Of a stretch of DNA of 64,000 nucleotides, positions 8,039-17,501 are shown piece by piece (within the stretch, counting starts at the first letter, position 1; each line of letters opens with the position of its first letter). Made by a program: the position numbers and the translations under genes. Under the pieces are notes generated by a model, which did no database searches, had not been told where the DNA came from, and saw nothing but the letters and a program-made list of their open reading frames with translations. Where the stretch lies: NCBI GenBank assembly GCA_023390555.1, contig JAEWCQ010000043.1:153273-217272 (forward strand). Reading direction: 5' to 3'. Origin of the DNA: Bacillota bacterium. Its GTDB lineage: Bacteria; Bacillota; Clostridia; Lachnospirales; Lachnospiraceae.

Positions 8039-9994
8039 TCAGGCATACCGCTCTGCAATCTTCTCATACTGATCCATATGAGCTGTCAGCGATTCTTTTT
8101 CTGCCGGTGCTGCATTCGCATATTCTTCCAGAAACTTCCCTAATCCCGGAAAATTCATATCCAGCGCTTCCCGTGTAAGTGTACTTAAGGTCTCTGCCAA
8201 TTCCTCAATACGTTTCTTTTCCAGTAAAACATTGATCAGCCGCAAGACATTTTCCCGCTCCGGTGGATACTTCGGCGCGATTGTCTTTTTCTCCATCAGC
8301 AGCTGTATGTTCTCAAGGAGGAACTTGTTATTGACCGTATCCAGTTTCCTTACGCCGGCCCAGAAATTTTGATCAGATACAGTACTCCCGAAATACAGAT
8401 CTAAATTGATATACACTTTTTTCAAATGCAGAATTCCGAAATATTCTAAAACAGTATCCAACGGCAATACCTGCGCCATCCAGTTATTATAGCAATACAG
8501 ATCAAACAGATTCCGATGCAGAATAAAGCTGGCCGGTACATTTTCCATCGTCCACTCCTGATCAAACCAATGAAGGTTCTCTTCTTCATCTACAAAGCAA
8601 TTACGATAGATCATATCCAGATAGCCGGTTTTCAAAAATTTATCATTGGCAGGAATCACAAGCTTGTCAATCAATCCCAATTCCTCCGGAAAGGACTTCT
8701 GCGAAGTCATCGTTTCTGAACTTTGCTTGATATCCTCATATAACCGGCTCCACAAACGATATATCTCCTCCTGATCGCCTGCTTCATATGCTTTCCGGAT
8801 ATAATCCGTAAACAACGGATCCTGCACAAATGGTGTTTCCAGACAATGCTCTTTCCATTCCGTCGGAACGACCTGAAGGCCCGCTTCTTTTAATTCTTCC
8901 AAATTCTTCAGTGCCTTTTGCAGATGGCTATCTTGGGCACCCAGCATACGCTTTCTCACTTTTTTGTCCCGCTCTATTGTCGTAGCCACACGATACTGCG
9001 GATTGCGCATCGTGCTTGACAGCGCAAACTGTACCTTTCCAACAGCCTCATCTGCCGGTGAACATTCCACCAAAAAAGAATTTGCAAAAAACTCAAATAC
9101 ATTATTTTTAATGATATCCGAATAGATATCCATTTCGTTTGCAACCAGGGTCTGATTATCGGTATAATACGGCTGCAGGTTTTCCATATTTTTATTCTTC
9201 GGCAGGTACTGCTCGGAGTAAACAACCGAAGGCAGCTTATAATCCGGCATCGGATAATAGAAGTAGGAATGCAGATAGCCGCTGTCCTTCACCAGTCTTG
9301 CCAGCTCTTCCTTGGAAAACGTCATTGCCATCTTGGATCCAAGGCTGTACTGATTCATTCCGTCAAACGGAATTCCGGTATGGTCTTCCTTTGCTCCGCA
9401 CCAATATTTCAATCCATATTTATTCTCTATGGCAATCAGCAGCTTTCCTTCCGGCTTCAGAAGGCTCCGTATCTTGACCAGAAAATCCCGGAACGGAGAA
9501 CTGGAAGCCGTATAGGTCACCTGATATTCCAAAACCCCAATCAGGGTAATATAATCAAACTTTTCAGTAAACTCGATGTCGTTTAGATTTCCCACGACAA
9601 TCTCTAAATTTTCCTTTTCACGGCAGCGTAGCAAGGTCGCCGTCGCACGCCTTTTTGACATTTCAACCGCAGTCACTGTTTTGCACCTGTCGCACAAAAG
9701 CTCCGTAATCGCACCCATGCCACAACCGATTTCTAAAACGCTTCCCTGCGGATCAAACGGATACCAATTCAAAATATTCTGTCTGATATGCGTCAGGTGA
9801 TAAAAAGATGACCATGAATAATTCTTCGCGATCGTTTCCGAATAATCAGAAGAATCGTTTTCAACGATCTGCCTGATCACAAAATCCTCAATACTTCCTT
9901 CCGAATAGCCATCTGTTCCCTGATACCATTTCAAATTAAATTCCGGCTTTGGCTCCGGTCCATGATAATTGTATTTCGTCAAATCCGTTTTCAC
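8039..9994 (-). CDS. Large SAM-dependent methyltransferase with C-terminal extension
   Basis: 651 residues from a GTG start at 9994, after an AAGGGAG site. A class I methyltransferase domain occupies about residues 50-210: SVLEIGCGMGAITELL (SAM-binding glycine loop), AVEMSKRRA (acidic ribose-binding position), and ITLIGVLEYQ (post-IV motif). The remaining ~400 residues are helical, with a WFDQEWTMENVP stretch that faintly recalls the Asp motif of small-molecule-kinase-like folds. Function of the extension is unknown. It is the first gene of a three-gene operon behind a strong promoter at 10053-10081. It probably methylates a sugar of the flagellar glycan. Confidence 0.8.
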   Translation of the reverse strand: MKTDLTKYNYHGPEPKPEFNLKWYQGTDGYSEGSIEDFVIRQIVENDSSDYSETIAKNYSWSSFYHLTHIRQNILNWYPFDPQGSVLEIGCGMGAITELLCDRCKTVTAVEMSKRRATATLLRCREKENLEIVVGNLNDIEFTEKFDYITLIGVLEYQVTYTASSSPFRDFLVKIRSLLKPEGKLLIAIENKYGLKYWCGAKEDHTGIPFDGMNQYSLGSKMAMTFSKEELARLVKDSGYLHSYFYYPMPDYKLPSVVYSEQYLPKNKNMENLQPYYTDNQTLVANEMDIYSDIIKNNVFEFFANSFLVECSPADEAVGKVQFALSSTMRNPQYRVATTIERDKKVRKRMLGAQDSHLQKALKNLEELKEAGLQVVPTEWKEHCLETPFVQDPLFTDYIRKAYEAGDQEEIYRLWSRLYEDIKQSSETMTSQKSFPEELGLIDKLVIPANDKFLKTGYLDMIYRNCFVDEEENLHWFDQEWTMENVPASFILHRNLFDLYCYNNWMAQVLPLDTVLEYFGILHLKKVYINLDLYFGSTVSDQNFWAGVRKLDTVNNKFLLENIQLLMEKKTIAPKYPPERENVLRLINVLLEKKRIEELAETLSTLTREALDMNFPGLGKFLEEYANAAPAEKESLTAHMDQYEKIAERYA

Positions 9995-10052
9995 CGTGTG
10001 CTCCCTTCCAAATCATAAGCTGATGTAAAAATATATTGTAAAAATTATACTT

Positions 10053-10081
10053 ATCATATCATATACACATCCGGCTTTCAA
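10053..10081 (-). promoter_or_regulatory. Sigma-A promoter of the 9994-4397 operon
   Basis: On the minus strand TTGAAA (10076-10081), 17-base spacer, TATGAT (10053-10058). It is divergent from the promoter at 10092-10120, the two -35 boxes lying only ten bases apart, so both operons may be co-regulated. Confidence 0.8.
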
Positions 10082-10091
10082 ACTGTATTTC

Positions 10092-10120
10092 TTGGATTTT
10101 CACCCGCCTTCTGCTATAAT
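10092..10120 (+). promoter_or_regulatory. Sigma-A promoter of the 10213-12516 gene pair
   Basis: TTGGAT (10092-10097), 17-base spacer, perfect TATAAT (10115-10120). The leader contains the PGVSDT coding element (10165-10181) and an inverted repeat GTTTCCG / CGGAAAC (10171-10192) before the ribosome-binding site. Confidence 0.82.
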
Positions 10121-10212
10121 TGAGATATGAAAACAACGTCTTTTCTATGAATCAAAAATAAATGCCCGGCGTTTCCGACACCCGCCGGAAACACCCTGGA
10201 AGCGAGGAACTT

Positions 10213-11400
10213 ATGCAGATCTTATACTATAGTTGGAATGAAAATTCCTCTGCGGATATCATACAGACATTTGAGGAGCTTGGACATGTTGTCACATGCT
10301 TTCAGTTTCCCATCCGGAATTATCTCGTCGACGAAGCTTTTGCTCAGGCACTTTTGGGACAGCTTGCGTTGCATTCCTTTGATATGATTTTTACTTTTAA
10401 CTATTTTCCTGTTATATCGAGCGTTGCCCAGCAATCGGGTCTGAACTATATCAGCTGGGTGTATGACTGCCCACATCTGACACTCTTTTCTCCCACGCTG
10501 GCTAACAGCTGCAACTATCTCTTTTTATTTGACCGGGATATGGCAGCGGCAGTTCGCAGGAACGGAGCCGTACATGCCTTCCACCTCCCGCTTGCCGCGA
10601 ACACCACGCGAATCAACCGTACACTTGGTCTGTCCCACGAACTGTCTGACGCCGGATCTGCACCTGATTCTTATCTGCATGAAGTGACGTTTCTCGGCAG
10701 CCTCTACGAGCAGAACTTTTACGACCAGATCCATTTTTTGCCGGAAAAGCTTCGCGGTTATCTGGACGGTATCATGGCTTCCCAAAAGCAGCTTTGGGGT
10801 GTGGATCTGATGACTGAACTTGTGGACGAGCCGCTTGCCGCGGAGCTTTCCAAATATGTCAGTTTTGAAGAAAACCCACTTTTCCCCTGTCCGCAACGCA
10901 CCATTTTTACGCACATGCTTCAGAGCAAAATTACGTCCGACGAGCGGATTACTGCATTGAACCTGCTCGCAAACACCTATCCCGTCGCCCTGTATTCCGC
11001 TTCCAGCCGGGAATTGTGTCCAAACGCCGTCTATCATGGCTACATCTCCTATATAGACCGGATGCCGGAGGTATTCCGCCGCTCCAAGATTAATTTAAAT
11101 ATCACGCTGCGTTCCATTACTTCCGGTATTCCGCTGCGTGCCATAGACATTCTTTCCTGCGGTGGTTTTCTGTTCAGCAATTACCAGCCGGAGCTGGCTG
11201 AGTATTTCGAGGCCGGAACAGATTTTATCTATTTTGAGGATTTTGATGACATGATGAAGAAAACAGACTATTTCCTCTCGCATGAAAGGGAACGGCAGGA
11301 AATCGCGCACTGCGGTTATAAAAAAGTACAGGAGAATTTTTCCTATTGCAGACAAGTGGACAAAATGCTGCAATATGTCACCTCAGATAAAGCAAAGTAA
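10213..11400 (+). CDS. CgeB-like glycosyltransferase (copy B)
   Basis: I chose the ATG at 10213 because it follows a GAGGA site and the product then begins MQILYYSWNENSSADII like its paralogues; an upstream ATG at 10162 lacks a site but opens the conserved PGVSDT extension. The 395 residues show the N-half signature DMIFTFNYFPVISSV and YISWVYDCPH, and the C-half signature INLNITLRSITSGIPLR, DILSCGGFLFSNYQPEL. This is a predicted GT-B sugar transferase. It is followed after 12 bases by a GT-A-like enzyme, a CgeB plus GT2_5 pairing that also occurs at 12513-14846. Confidence 0.86.
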   Translation: MQILYYSWNENSSADIIQTFEELGHVVTCFQFPIRNYLVDEAFAQALLGQLALHSFDMIFTFNYFPVISSVAQQSGLNYISWVYDCPHLTLFSPTLANSCNYLFLFDRDMAAAVRRNGAVHAFHLPLAANTTRINRTLGLSHELSDAGSAPDSYLHEVTFLGSLYEQNFYDQIHFLPEKLRGYLDGIMASQKQLWGVDLMTELVDEPLAAELSKYVSFEENPLFPCPQRTIFTHMLQSKITSDERITALNLLANTYPVALYSASSRELCPNAVYHGYISYIDRMPEVFRRSKINLNITLRSITSGIPLRAIDILSCGGFLFSNYQPELAEYFEAGTDFIYFEDFDDMMKKTDYFLSHERERQEIAHCGYKKVQENFSYCRQVDKMLQYVTSDKAK

Positions 11401-11412
11401 GGAGTGAAACAG

Positions 11413-12516
11413 ATGGACAAGCAACAGATTGCATTCATTATTTGTACGAATAATCCACAATACTACAACGAATGTGTGTTGTATATCAACGATCTATACA
11501 TTCCGGACGGTTACAGCATCGATATCATCTGTATACAGGATGCAGACAGTATGGCTTCTGGCTATAACGGCGGTATGCAGGCGAGTACGGCAAAATATAA
11601 AATATACCTGCATCATGACACCTTCATTCTGAACCGAAACCTCATTTCTGACATCCTCGCTGTCTTCTTGCAAAACGCGGACGTGGGAATGATCGGTGTT
11701 CTCGGATCGGTACAACTGCCATCGGATGCCAACTGTTATCTCAGCTGGACGGTTGGAAATGTTTTTGCCTACAGCGGCGAAATCCTGATCAAATCCGACT
11801 TATATCAACCGGAGAGGGGCTCTTACCTTCCGGTTGCCGCCATTGACGGCATGATCCTCATTACCCAATACGATCTTCCCTGGAGGGAAGATTTCCTGGA
11901 CGGCTGGGATTTCTACGATATCTCCCAATCACTTGAAATGAGAAAACATGGCTACAAGGTAGTCATCCCGTATCAGGAAACACCGTGGTGCTATCACGAC
12001 TGCGGGCCTTCCAAGCTGCAAAACTACGATTTTTACCGAAAACAGCTCCTACAGATGTATCCGGAAACCTTCACCAGTCAAACCGACGAAGCGGCAACCG
12101 ATGAAAGGCAGCAGCTTTTAACAGAAGCGGAAAAAATAAGAAACAGTATGATTCAGATTTTCGAACACAAAGCCTATGACAGTCTATATGAGCTCCTGCC
12201 AGAACTTCGACTGTTTGCCAATACCGATCGGCAGCTATGTGAAATTATCAATCTGATGGAAATCTATGCTGCTGAAAAAGACAGTTCATCCGAAGCACAT
12301 AGTTACTGGTTTCGGCTTAACGACTGGGATATCATTTTTGAGCAGTATACGCTTATCCGTTTTATTCTATTGCGGGCCGGATATGAACGGGAAGATACAC
12401 GCATCGACGAACTCAGGGAGCTGGTGCAAAAGCAGGATATTTCGCAAGATGCAATCCGAAACATTTCCCGGCTGTCGCTTGGTGATATTCCGAACGTATT
12501 AAAAACGCTTTTTTAG
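11413..12516 (+). CDS. GT-A-like glycosyltransferase (Glyco_tranf_2_5 type, copy 1)
   Basis: The ATG at 11413 follows AAGGAG by eight bases, which is better than the GTG at 11404. The 367-residue product begins QIAFIICTNNPQYYNEC and contains DADSMASGYNGGMQ, YKIYLHHDTFI, AAIDGMILITQYDLPWREDF and GWDFYDISQSLEMRK. The same landmarks recur in the proteins at 13653 and 20853. The HHD/HQD element takes the place of a GT2 DxD. The C-terminal ~130 residues are helical. Its last four bases overlap the last four of the converging gene at 12513. Donor and acceptor are unknown. Confidence 0.78.
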   Translation: MDKQQIAFIICTNNPQYYNECVLYINDLYIPDGYSIDIICIQDADSMASGYNGGMQASTAKYKIYLHHDTFILNRNLISDILAVFLQNADVGMIGVLGSVQLPSDANCYLSWTVGNVFAYSGEILIKSDLYQPERGSYLPVAAIDGMILITQYDLPWREDFLDGWDFYDISQSLEMRKHGYKVVIPYQETPWCYHDCGPSKLQNYDFYRKQLLQMYPETFTSQTDEAATDERQQLLTEAEKIRNSMIQIFEHKAYDSLYELLPELRLFANTDRQLCEIINLMEIYAAEKDSSSEAHSYWFRLNDWDIIFEQYTLIRFILLRAGYEREDTRIDELRELVQKQDISQDAIRNISRLSLGDIPNVLKTLF

Positions 12517-13646
12517 CCAGGAAACATTTCCCGTATACGGTCTTCAAAACGGAAACTCTCTTCCATGCGGCGTTTCCCGTTTTCTGCAATGCGCAGACGC
12601 TCTGATTCGTGTCCGAGATAAAAATCTGTCTTGCACACCAGATCCTCTAAACTCTCGTATACCACAAGGTCTTCCCCCAGACGGAAATATTCTTCCATTT
12701 CGGCCTGATAATTACTAATTAAAAAGCCGCCGCAGGCAAGGACGTCCAAAACCCGCAGCGGAATTCCGGTCTGTATGGTTTTCAGTGAAATATTCAGATT
12801 TACCTGCGTTTTTGCAAACACCTGCGGCATTTGCGTGTAATAGTCCACATACCCCATTTGAACAACGTTCTTCAGGCGCTCATCCCGATTTTTGGAATAC
12901 AGGCTTACCTTATACCTGTTGGACAGCAGCGCCAGCGCCAGGTACCGTTCTCTTCCCGTGACCTCGCTTGCAAGAAGAAATTCCAGTTGTCTTTGATCAA
13001 TTTGTATTTTCCCATCCGACACCTCCCGGTATCTGGCATTCAACTTTTCCAACAGTTCATCCGTCACCAGGCCACCCAGAAAGTACCCTCCGTAGACCTG
13101 CTGCTGTGAACGGATCAGCCCCTCCAGATAACCACGCTGATATTCCTCCAATAAGGCCGCATACTTCAGATAGTCCGTCTGATACAGCTGCCCAACCAGT
13201 GCGACCTGACCGCCATATGCCGTTTTCTCCCGCACAGATGCAGCGGCAAATGCCTCACTGCTTGCTGCAAGCGGCAGATGATATGCCGGAATTCCTGCTT
13301 CCCGATACTGCTGTGCCTGTCCCCGGTCAAAAAAGTAAATCCGGTTACAGGCTTCCCGCATCGCTTCCGTATTGCGGATATGAACCGGCGAGTCATAGAC
13401 CCACGAAATATAGTACATTGAAAAATCTTTGCAAATCTGCGAAATCAGGGGCGTATAATTGACAGAAAAAACCACGTCATAGGGATTTTCCCGAATCTGC
13501 CGCTCCAGTTTTTCCAGAAAAACGTCCTCTTTCTCCCAATTCTGAAGCACATAAGGGAAAACGTCATATGTCATATTCATTTTTCGGAACGCCTCTTCTA
13601 TTCCTTTTTCTAAAAATGCATTCCATTGCCAAAACAAAATACGCAC
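12513..13646 (-). CDS. CgeB-like glycosyltransferase (copy C)
   Basis: 377 residues with the family landmarks: MRILFWQWNAFLEKGIEEAF at the start, DVVFSVNYTPLISQI and YISWVYDSPVHI in the N-half, then VNLNISLKTIQTGIPLR and DVLACGGFLISNYQAEMEEYF in the C-half. It lies six bases after the GT2_5-type gene at 13653 and is the last gene of the operon 17299-12513, converging with the 11413 gene. Predicted nucleotide-sugar-dependent transferase. Confidence 0.86.
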   Translation of the reverse strand: MRILFWQWNAFLEKGIEEAFRKMNMTYDVFPYVLQNWEKEDVFLEKLERQIRENPYDVVFSVNYTPLISQICKDFSMYYISWVYDSPVHIRNTEAMREACNRIYFFDRGQAQQYREAGIPAYHLPLAASSEAFAAASVREKTAYGGQVALVGQLYQTDYLKYAALLEEYQRGYLEGLIRSQQQVYGGYFLGGLVTDELLEKLNARYREVSDGKIQIDQRQLEFLLASEVTGRERYLALALLSNRYKVSLYSKNRDERLKNVVQMGYVDYYTQMPQVFAKTQVNLNISLKTIQTGIPLRVLDVLACGGFLISNYQAEMEEYFRLGEDLVVYESLEDLVCKTDFYLGHESERLRIAENGKRRMEESFRFEDRIREMFPG

Positions 13647-13652
13647 CGATAC

Positions 13653-14846
13653 TCACCGCCCAGCTTTCTTATTTTCATCCGGCTTCTGCTGTACTTTTCC
13701 CATCCGGCGAACTTCCTCCGCCTCACGAAGCTTACCGCACCCTGCGTAAGCGTCTGCCAGATGATTGCAGACTTTCATTCTGCTTTCCCGATTTCTGATA
13801 TAGATACCCGCAACCGCCAGCAATGCCGGATGCGAATACCGCCCCTGTTCCGCAATTTCTCTCAGGCAGTTTTCATCCGCTTCATATTCCTCACGTTTCA
13901 GAGCAAATTTTATGTCCGAAAGCTTGCTGCTCAATTGTTCAAAGACATCCCCTTCTGCCCAGAGCCTGTCACGGACTCCATAACTTTGTTCGATTCGATC
14001 GACATCCACAAGGTTGGCAATCACAATCAAATCTGTCTTTGAACAGATGACACCGGCATACTGCGTCATCATCTGCTCTACCTGATGCCGCTCTCCCTGC
14101 CGGATCAACTGCTTCACCAAGTCTGTGAACTCCTGCAGGAGCACATCCTGTTCAAAGTTGAAGCTGGTCTGATATTCACGTTCAAACGAAAAAATATCCT
14201 GATATTCAGCCGCAAGAATATCCCGGTTTCTCCAGTAATCCCTTAATTCACAGGTCTCCATATCATGCCAGCACCAGATCTGCCGCTGATACGGAACTAC
14301 AATCCGGTAACCTCTTCGGCGGAATTCAAAAGACTGGGAGACATCATAGTAATCCCATCCCGTAAACAAATCTTCCCTCCAGGGAATATCATACTGTGTC
14401 GCAATCAGCACTCCGTCCACAGCTGCCGCGTCCTCCAGGCATTCATCCTCTTTCGTCTGCGCATGATTTCGAATCTCATACAGATTCTCATATACCGAAC
14501 TGATATCCCATGAATTATAGTAGACTCCGGATGCGATGTCTTTTCTGCAGCCTGCGGCGCCAACCATTCCAATCTTGGAATCCGATTGAAAAATATTTAT
14601 CAACTGCAGGAGAAACCCGGAATCAATAAGGAATGAATCCTGATGCAGATATATCTTATATCTGGCATCCGTCATAGCCATTGCCCGATTGTAGCCTTCG
14701 GTCATCGATACCGCATCTTTTATTACGACAGTTTCCAGCTCCATTCCCGCCGGAACCTGCAGCCGCCTGATGTAATACAGACATTCCTGCAATTCCCGTC
14801 TGTCATTGCTGCAGATAATAAATGCTATCTTCCGCTGATCTTCCAT
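13653..14846 (-). CDS. GT-A-like glycosyltransferase (Glyco_tranf_2_5 type, copy 2)
   Basis: 397 residues. Landmarks shared with copy 1 are KIAFIICSNDRRELQEC, DAVSMTEGYNRAM, YKIYLHQDSFLI, AAVDGVLIATQYDIPWREDLF and GWDYYDVSQSFEFRRRGY. The C-terminal ~170 residues are helical and TPR-like (ALLAVAGIYIRNR, LADAYAGCGKLREAEEVR). It sits directly upstream of CgeB copy C, with a six-base gap. It is predicted to add a sugar in the same pathway; donor unknown. Confidence 0.78.
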   Translation of the reverse strand: MEDQRKIAFIICSNDRRELQECLYYIRRLQVPAGMELETVVIKDAVSMTEGYNRAMAMTDARYKIYLHQDSFLIDSGFLLQLINIFQSDSKIGMVGAAGCRKDIASGVYYNSWDISSVYENLYEIRNHAQTKEDECLEDAAAVDGVLIATQYDIPWREDLFTGWDYYDVSQSFEFRRRGYRIVVPYQRQIWCWHDMETCELRDYWRNRDILAAEYQDIFSFEREYQTSFNFEQDVLLQEFTDLVKQLIRQGERHQVEQMMTQYAGVICSKTDLIVIANLVDVDRIEQSYGVRDRLWAEGDVFEQLSSKLSDIKFALKREEYEADENCLREIAEQGRYSHPALLAVAGIYIRNRESRMKVCNHLADAYAGCGKLREAEEVRRMGKVQQKPDENKKAGR

Positions 14847-14937
14847 TTTTCGTTCCGCCTTTTTACCGCTTTCTATCTCTTTTAAACTCGTTCTGATGAT
14901 GTCTTTCTGCCGTGGTACTTTTGTACACCTGCAGATA

Positions 14938-15621
14938 CTACGCCGTTTCTATCTGTGCGATTTCTTCCTCCCGCACACGGATAGGCTGCATCATGATCCA
15001 TACCCGGAGCAGCCGCTCCGATAAAAATCCATACAGCCGTGCCTGATAAGAATCATAGCTGCCGGTATCCGCCTGCCGCTCGATTTCTTCTAACAGCGGA
15101 AAAAGCCATGTACAGTAAGCATCAAACAATCTTTTCGAAGCAATCATCATATTTCCGAGATTCATCAGATTTGACTGCATGCAAAGATCAAACGCCGGAA
15201 GATAGTCCGGTTCCAACCTGCGAATGGTCTCTTTGCATAACAGCAGATCCTGCTCAAAATGCTGCGCGCAGTAATGCGCATACACGCTCCCCTGCTGGGA
15301 CATCGAACTGTTTCCTAAAATAATATCATAGTTTTGCAGAATAGACTCGATCTCCTCCCGCTCCAGCAGTCTGCCGTTTTGGACAAAATATCTTCTATAA
15401 TGGCAAAGGCCGGCAATATCGCAGGTAACATTCTTCCACATCCAGTAAATCCCGGTCAGCTCGCAATAACTGTCATTTTTATCCGAAATATGCTCTCCTG
15501 TATTATCTCCGGCATATCCCAAATCGGTTTTTCCCTCTCTGCCGACATGCAGTGGTATATAACCGTCTTTTTCCGGCACCGCAAACCTTTTGTGTGTCAT
15601 AATGTAGATTTTTGTATCCAA
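14938..15621 (-). CDS. DUF4422 domain protein, putative glycosyltransferase
   Basis: 227 residues beginning DTKIYIMTHKRF, followed by YIPLHVGREGKTDLGYAGD, NTGEHISDKNDSYCELTG, IYWMWKN and CHYRRYF. These are the hallmark positions of DUF4422, a family found in capsule and exopolysaccharide clusters and considered glycosyltransferases. The C-terminal part includes NLGNMMIASKRLFDAYCTWLF. The same domain is fused to a CgeB-like enzyme at 23992-26904, and the two copies match over nearly their whole length. It lies in the operon 17299-12513. Confidence 0.82.
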   Translation of the reverse strand: MDTKIYIMTHKRFAVPEKDGYIPLHVGREGKTDLGYAGDNTGEHISDKNDSYCELTGIYWMWKNVTCDIAGLCHYRRYFVQNGRLLEREEIESILQNYDIILGNSSMSQQGSVYAHYCAQHFEQDLLLCKETIRRLEPDYLPAFDLCMQSNLMNLGNMMIASKRLFDAYCTWLFPLLEEIERQADTGSYDSYQARLYGFLSERLLRVWIMMQPIRVREEEIAQIETA

Positions 15622-15654
15622 CTGTAATCGTCCTTTCTTCTACCCCACTGCCGG

Positions 15655-16140
15655 TCAGTCCTTTCGGAAATCAACTCTGGCGTAGAGTTTTCCGTCCACG
15701 GTGATTCCTTCGGCTTTTAAATTGGCGGCAGCGAAGTTTAAAAATTCGGTATCTGCAGTATCTGCGAGCAATATTCCGGTTTTTTCGGAAAGAAATTTCC
15801 AGAGACCGTATTTTTCTCCGGCAGAAAGATACTCATTTACATGAAACAACGTGGCAACATCATAGTGGATTCCACTCTCTGCAACAGCTTTCAGGCTGGG
15901 ATAGATGGTATCATAGATCCTGTGATAAACCGGAAAATCCGTTTCTCCCGGGAATGCTGCACCGTCTAAGTGCACCTTTGGTGAAATCTCCAAACCCATC
16001 ACCTGCCTGGAAACTGCTCCGCAGCGCTTCAAAAACATGCCGATATCCAATATACTCTGAGGATCTGCCTGACGAATTAGTTCATAATACACATAAATAT
16101 CGGTTCCATCCGTAATGATCCGCTCACTTGCCTGTTCCAT
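15655..16140 (-). CDS. Degenerate methyltransferase-like protein
   Basis: 161 residues from the ATG at 16140, six bases after GGAGG; an in-frame ATG at 16161 would overlap the previous gene. SILDIGMFLKRCGAVSRQV resembles motif I of class I methyltransferases, but the glycine-rich loop is not conserved. GLEISPKV resembles the acidic second-strand position, and IHYDVATLFHVNEYL the post-motif region. It may be an inactive or divergent methyltransferase acting with its neighbours. The function is not established. Confidence 0.6.
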   Translation of the reverse strand: MEQASERIITDGTDIYVYYELIRQADPQSILDIGMFLKRCGAVSRQVMGLEISPKVHLDGAAFPGETDFPVYHRIYDTIYPSLKAVAESGIHYDVATLFHVNEYLSAGEKYGLWKFLSEKTGILLADTADTEFLNFAAANLKAEGITVDGKLYARVDFRKD

Positions 16141-16153
16141 TTTCCTCCTCCGG

Positions 16154-17299
16154 TTACTCATATTCCTTCCGAATTATCTGCTCCAGCCGTTGTTTCCACG
16201 TATCTGTTTTTGCTTTTTCATATGCATTGCACCGTATGTGATTCCACCGCTTTTCATCCTGCAAAACAGCCTTTACTTTTTTTACTGTCCGGTCCAGATG
16301 GTCAAAATCAATATAGAGTATATCCGTTTCATCCACAAAACGCTCCTCCAGATACCGGCTGCGGTTGCTGAGACAGACTGCACCGTTTAACATGCTGTTG
16401 CATACCCTGTCATGTCCGCCGTTTCCAAAAAAGGGCTGCATATTCAGGCACAGTTTCGCCTCTCCCATTTTCTGAATGCATTCCTCCGAAACAAGCCGTC
16501 CTCCCAGTTCCACGCGCTCCGGGTATTTTTCCTTCAATTCTTCCCAGTTGGCACCGTAGATCCGTATCGGAATTCCGCCTTCTGCAAGTGCCCCAATGAT
16601 TTTTTGTTTCAAATCGTGCATGGCCCTGCGTTCTACCGTCATTTGCACAATCGAAATCAGCTGCAGACGTTCTCCATAGGTATACTTCCTTTTGCTTTGC
16701 AATAGATAGGTATCTACGACATCATCCACCTCAACATAAGGGTCATGCATATATATCTGATAACAGAACTCATAAAAATCCAGTTCTTTTCCCCGCATAA
16801 AATCGATATGTGGATAATTCAGGTTGGTCTGCTGGCAATGCCCTGTGTACAATACACCGATTTCCCGGTCTGCGCTTTCAAACAGATCCAATTCTGTCCC
16901 TGCAAGCGGAAGAAAATTGGTCTGCTCCGCTACCTGCGGAAAATTTGTACGCATAAAATCACGATGGAAACGATCCACCGTGATAAATTGCAGATTTGGA
17001 TAACTTGCTGCAATGGTATCCAGATAATTTACCGGATGGTCAAACAAAATATCATAGATCCGTACTTTTTTCCGTTCCCAGTAAATGCCTCCCCCTTCTC
17101 CGAAGGAAATCCGAACGCCTATATTATTGCAACAGATCACGACCGTGTTTTCATCGATCCGGCTGTCCAGCAGATACAGCTGCTGTGTCACGCTATTCAT
17201 ATCTTCCGCATTGAGAAAAAACGTGTCATCTCTTCCCGCCGCCATAGAATGCATGAAGTAATTCAGCGTTTCGATGTATCCTTTGATGAATATTACCAT
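16154..17299 (-). CDS. Divergent CgeB-like glycosyltransferase (copy D)
   Basis: The ATG at 17299 follows AAAGGAG and gives 381 residues; a longer frame to 17347 has no support. The N-half differs from the other copies (VIFIKGYIETLNYFM; YDILFDHPVNYLD), but the C-half shows CLNMQPFFGNGGHDRVCNSM, MLNGAVCLSNRSRYLEE and DILYIDFDHLD, as in Glyco_trans_1_2 enzymes. LDHPVWL in the fusion protein at 23992 matches its FDHPVNYL, so these two form a subgroup. It is the first gene of the operon running down to 12513. Confidence 0.78.
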   Translation of the reverse strand: MVIFIKGYIETLNYFMHSMAAGRDDTFFLNAEDMNSVTQQLYLLDSRIDENTVVICCNNIGVRISFGEGGGIYWERKKVRIYDILFDHPVNYLDTIAASYPNLQFITVDRFHRDFMRTNFPQVAEQTNFLPLAGTELDLFESADREIGVLYTGHCQQTNLNYPHIDFMRGKELDFYEFCYQIYMHDPYVEVDDVVDTYLLQSKRKYTYGERLQLISIVQMTVERRAMHDLKQKIIGALAEGGIPIRIYGANWEELKEKYPERVELGGRLVSEECIQKMGEAKLCLNMQPFFGNGGHDRVCNSMLNGAVCLSNRSRYLEERFVDETDILYIDFDHLDRTVKKVKAVLQDEKRWNHIRCNAYEKAKTDTWKQRLEQIIRKEYE

Positions 17300-17438
17300 T
17301 TTTTCTCCTTTATCGTGAATAGAAATTCCTCCGTCATGCAAAAACAAACAGATCTCCTTTCAGCTTTCCGCCTTATCACGGCATCAAATTAGAAATGGAA
17401 TTTTTTTGTTTCCACGCAGCAAGGCTTTTCTATCAATC

Positions 17439-17491
17439 AAAAAAGACTGTACAATCCAACTAGCTTTCGCTGCTGACAATACAGCCCTTTT
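17439..17491 (-). terminator. Intrinsic terminator after the sigma-28-driven small gene
   Basis: On the minus strand AAAAGGGCTGTA pairs (with two G-U pairs) with TACAGTCTTTT, closed by a long loop and followed by a T run. It ends the transcript of the gene at 17502. Confidence 0.6.
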
Positions 17492-17501
17492 CTAACCCAA
17501 A

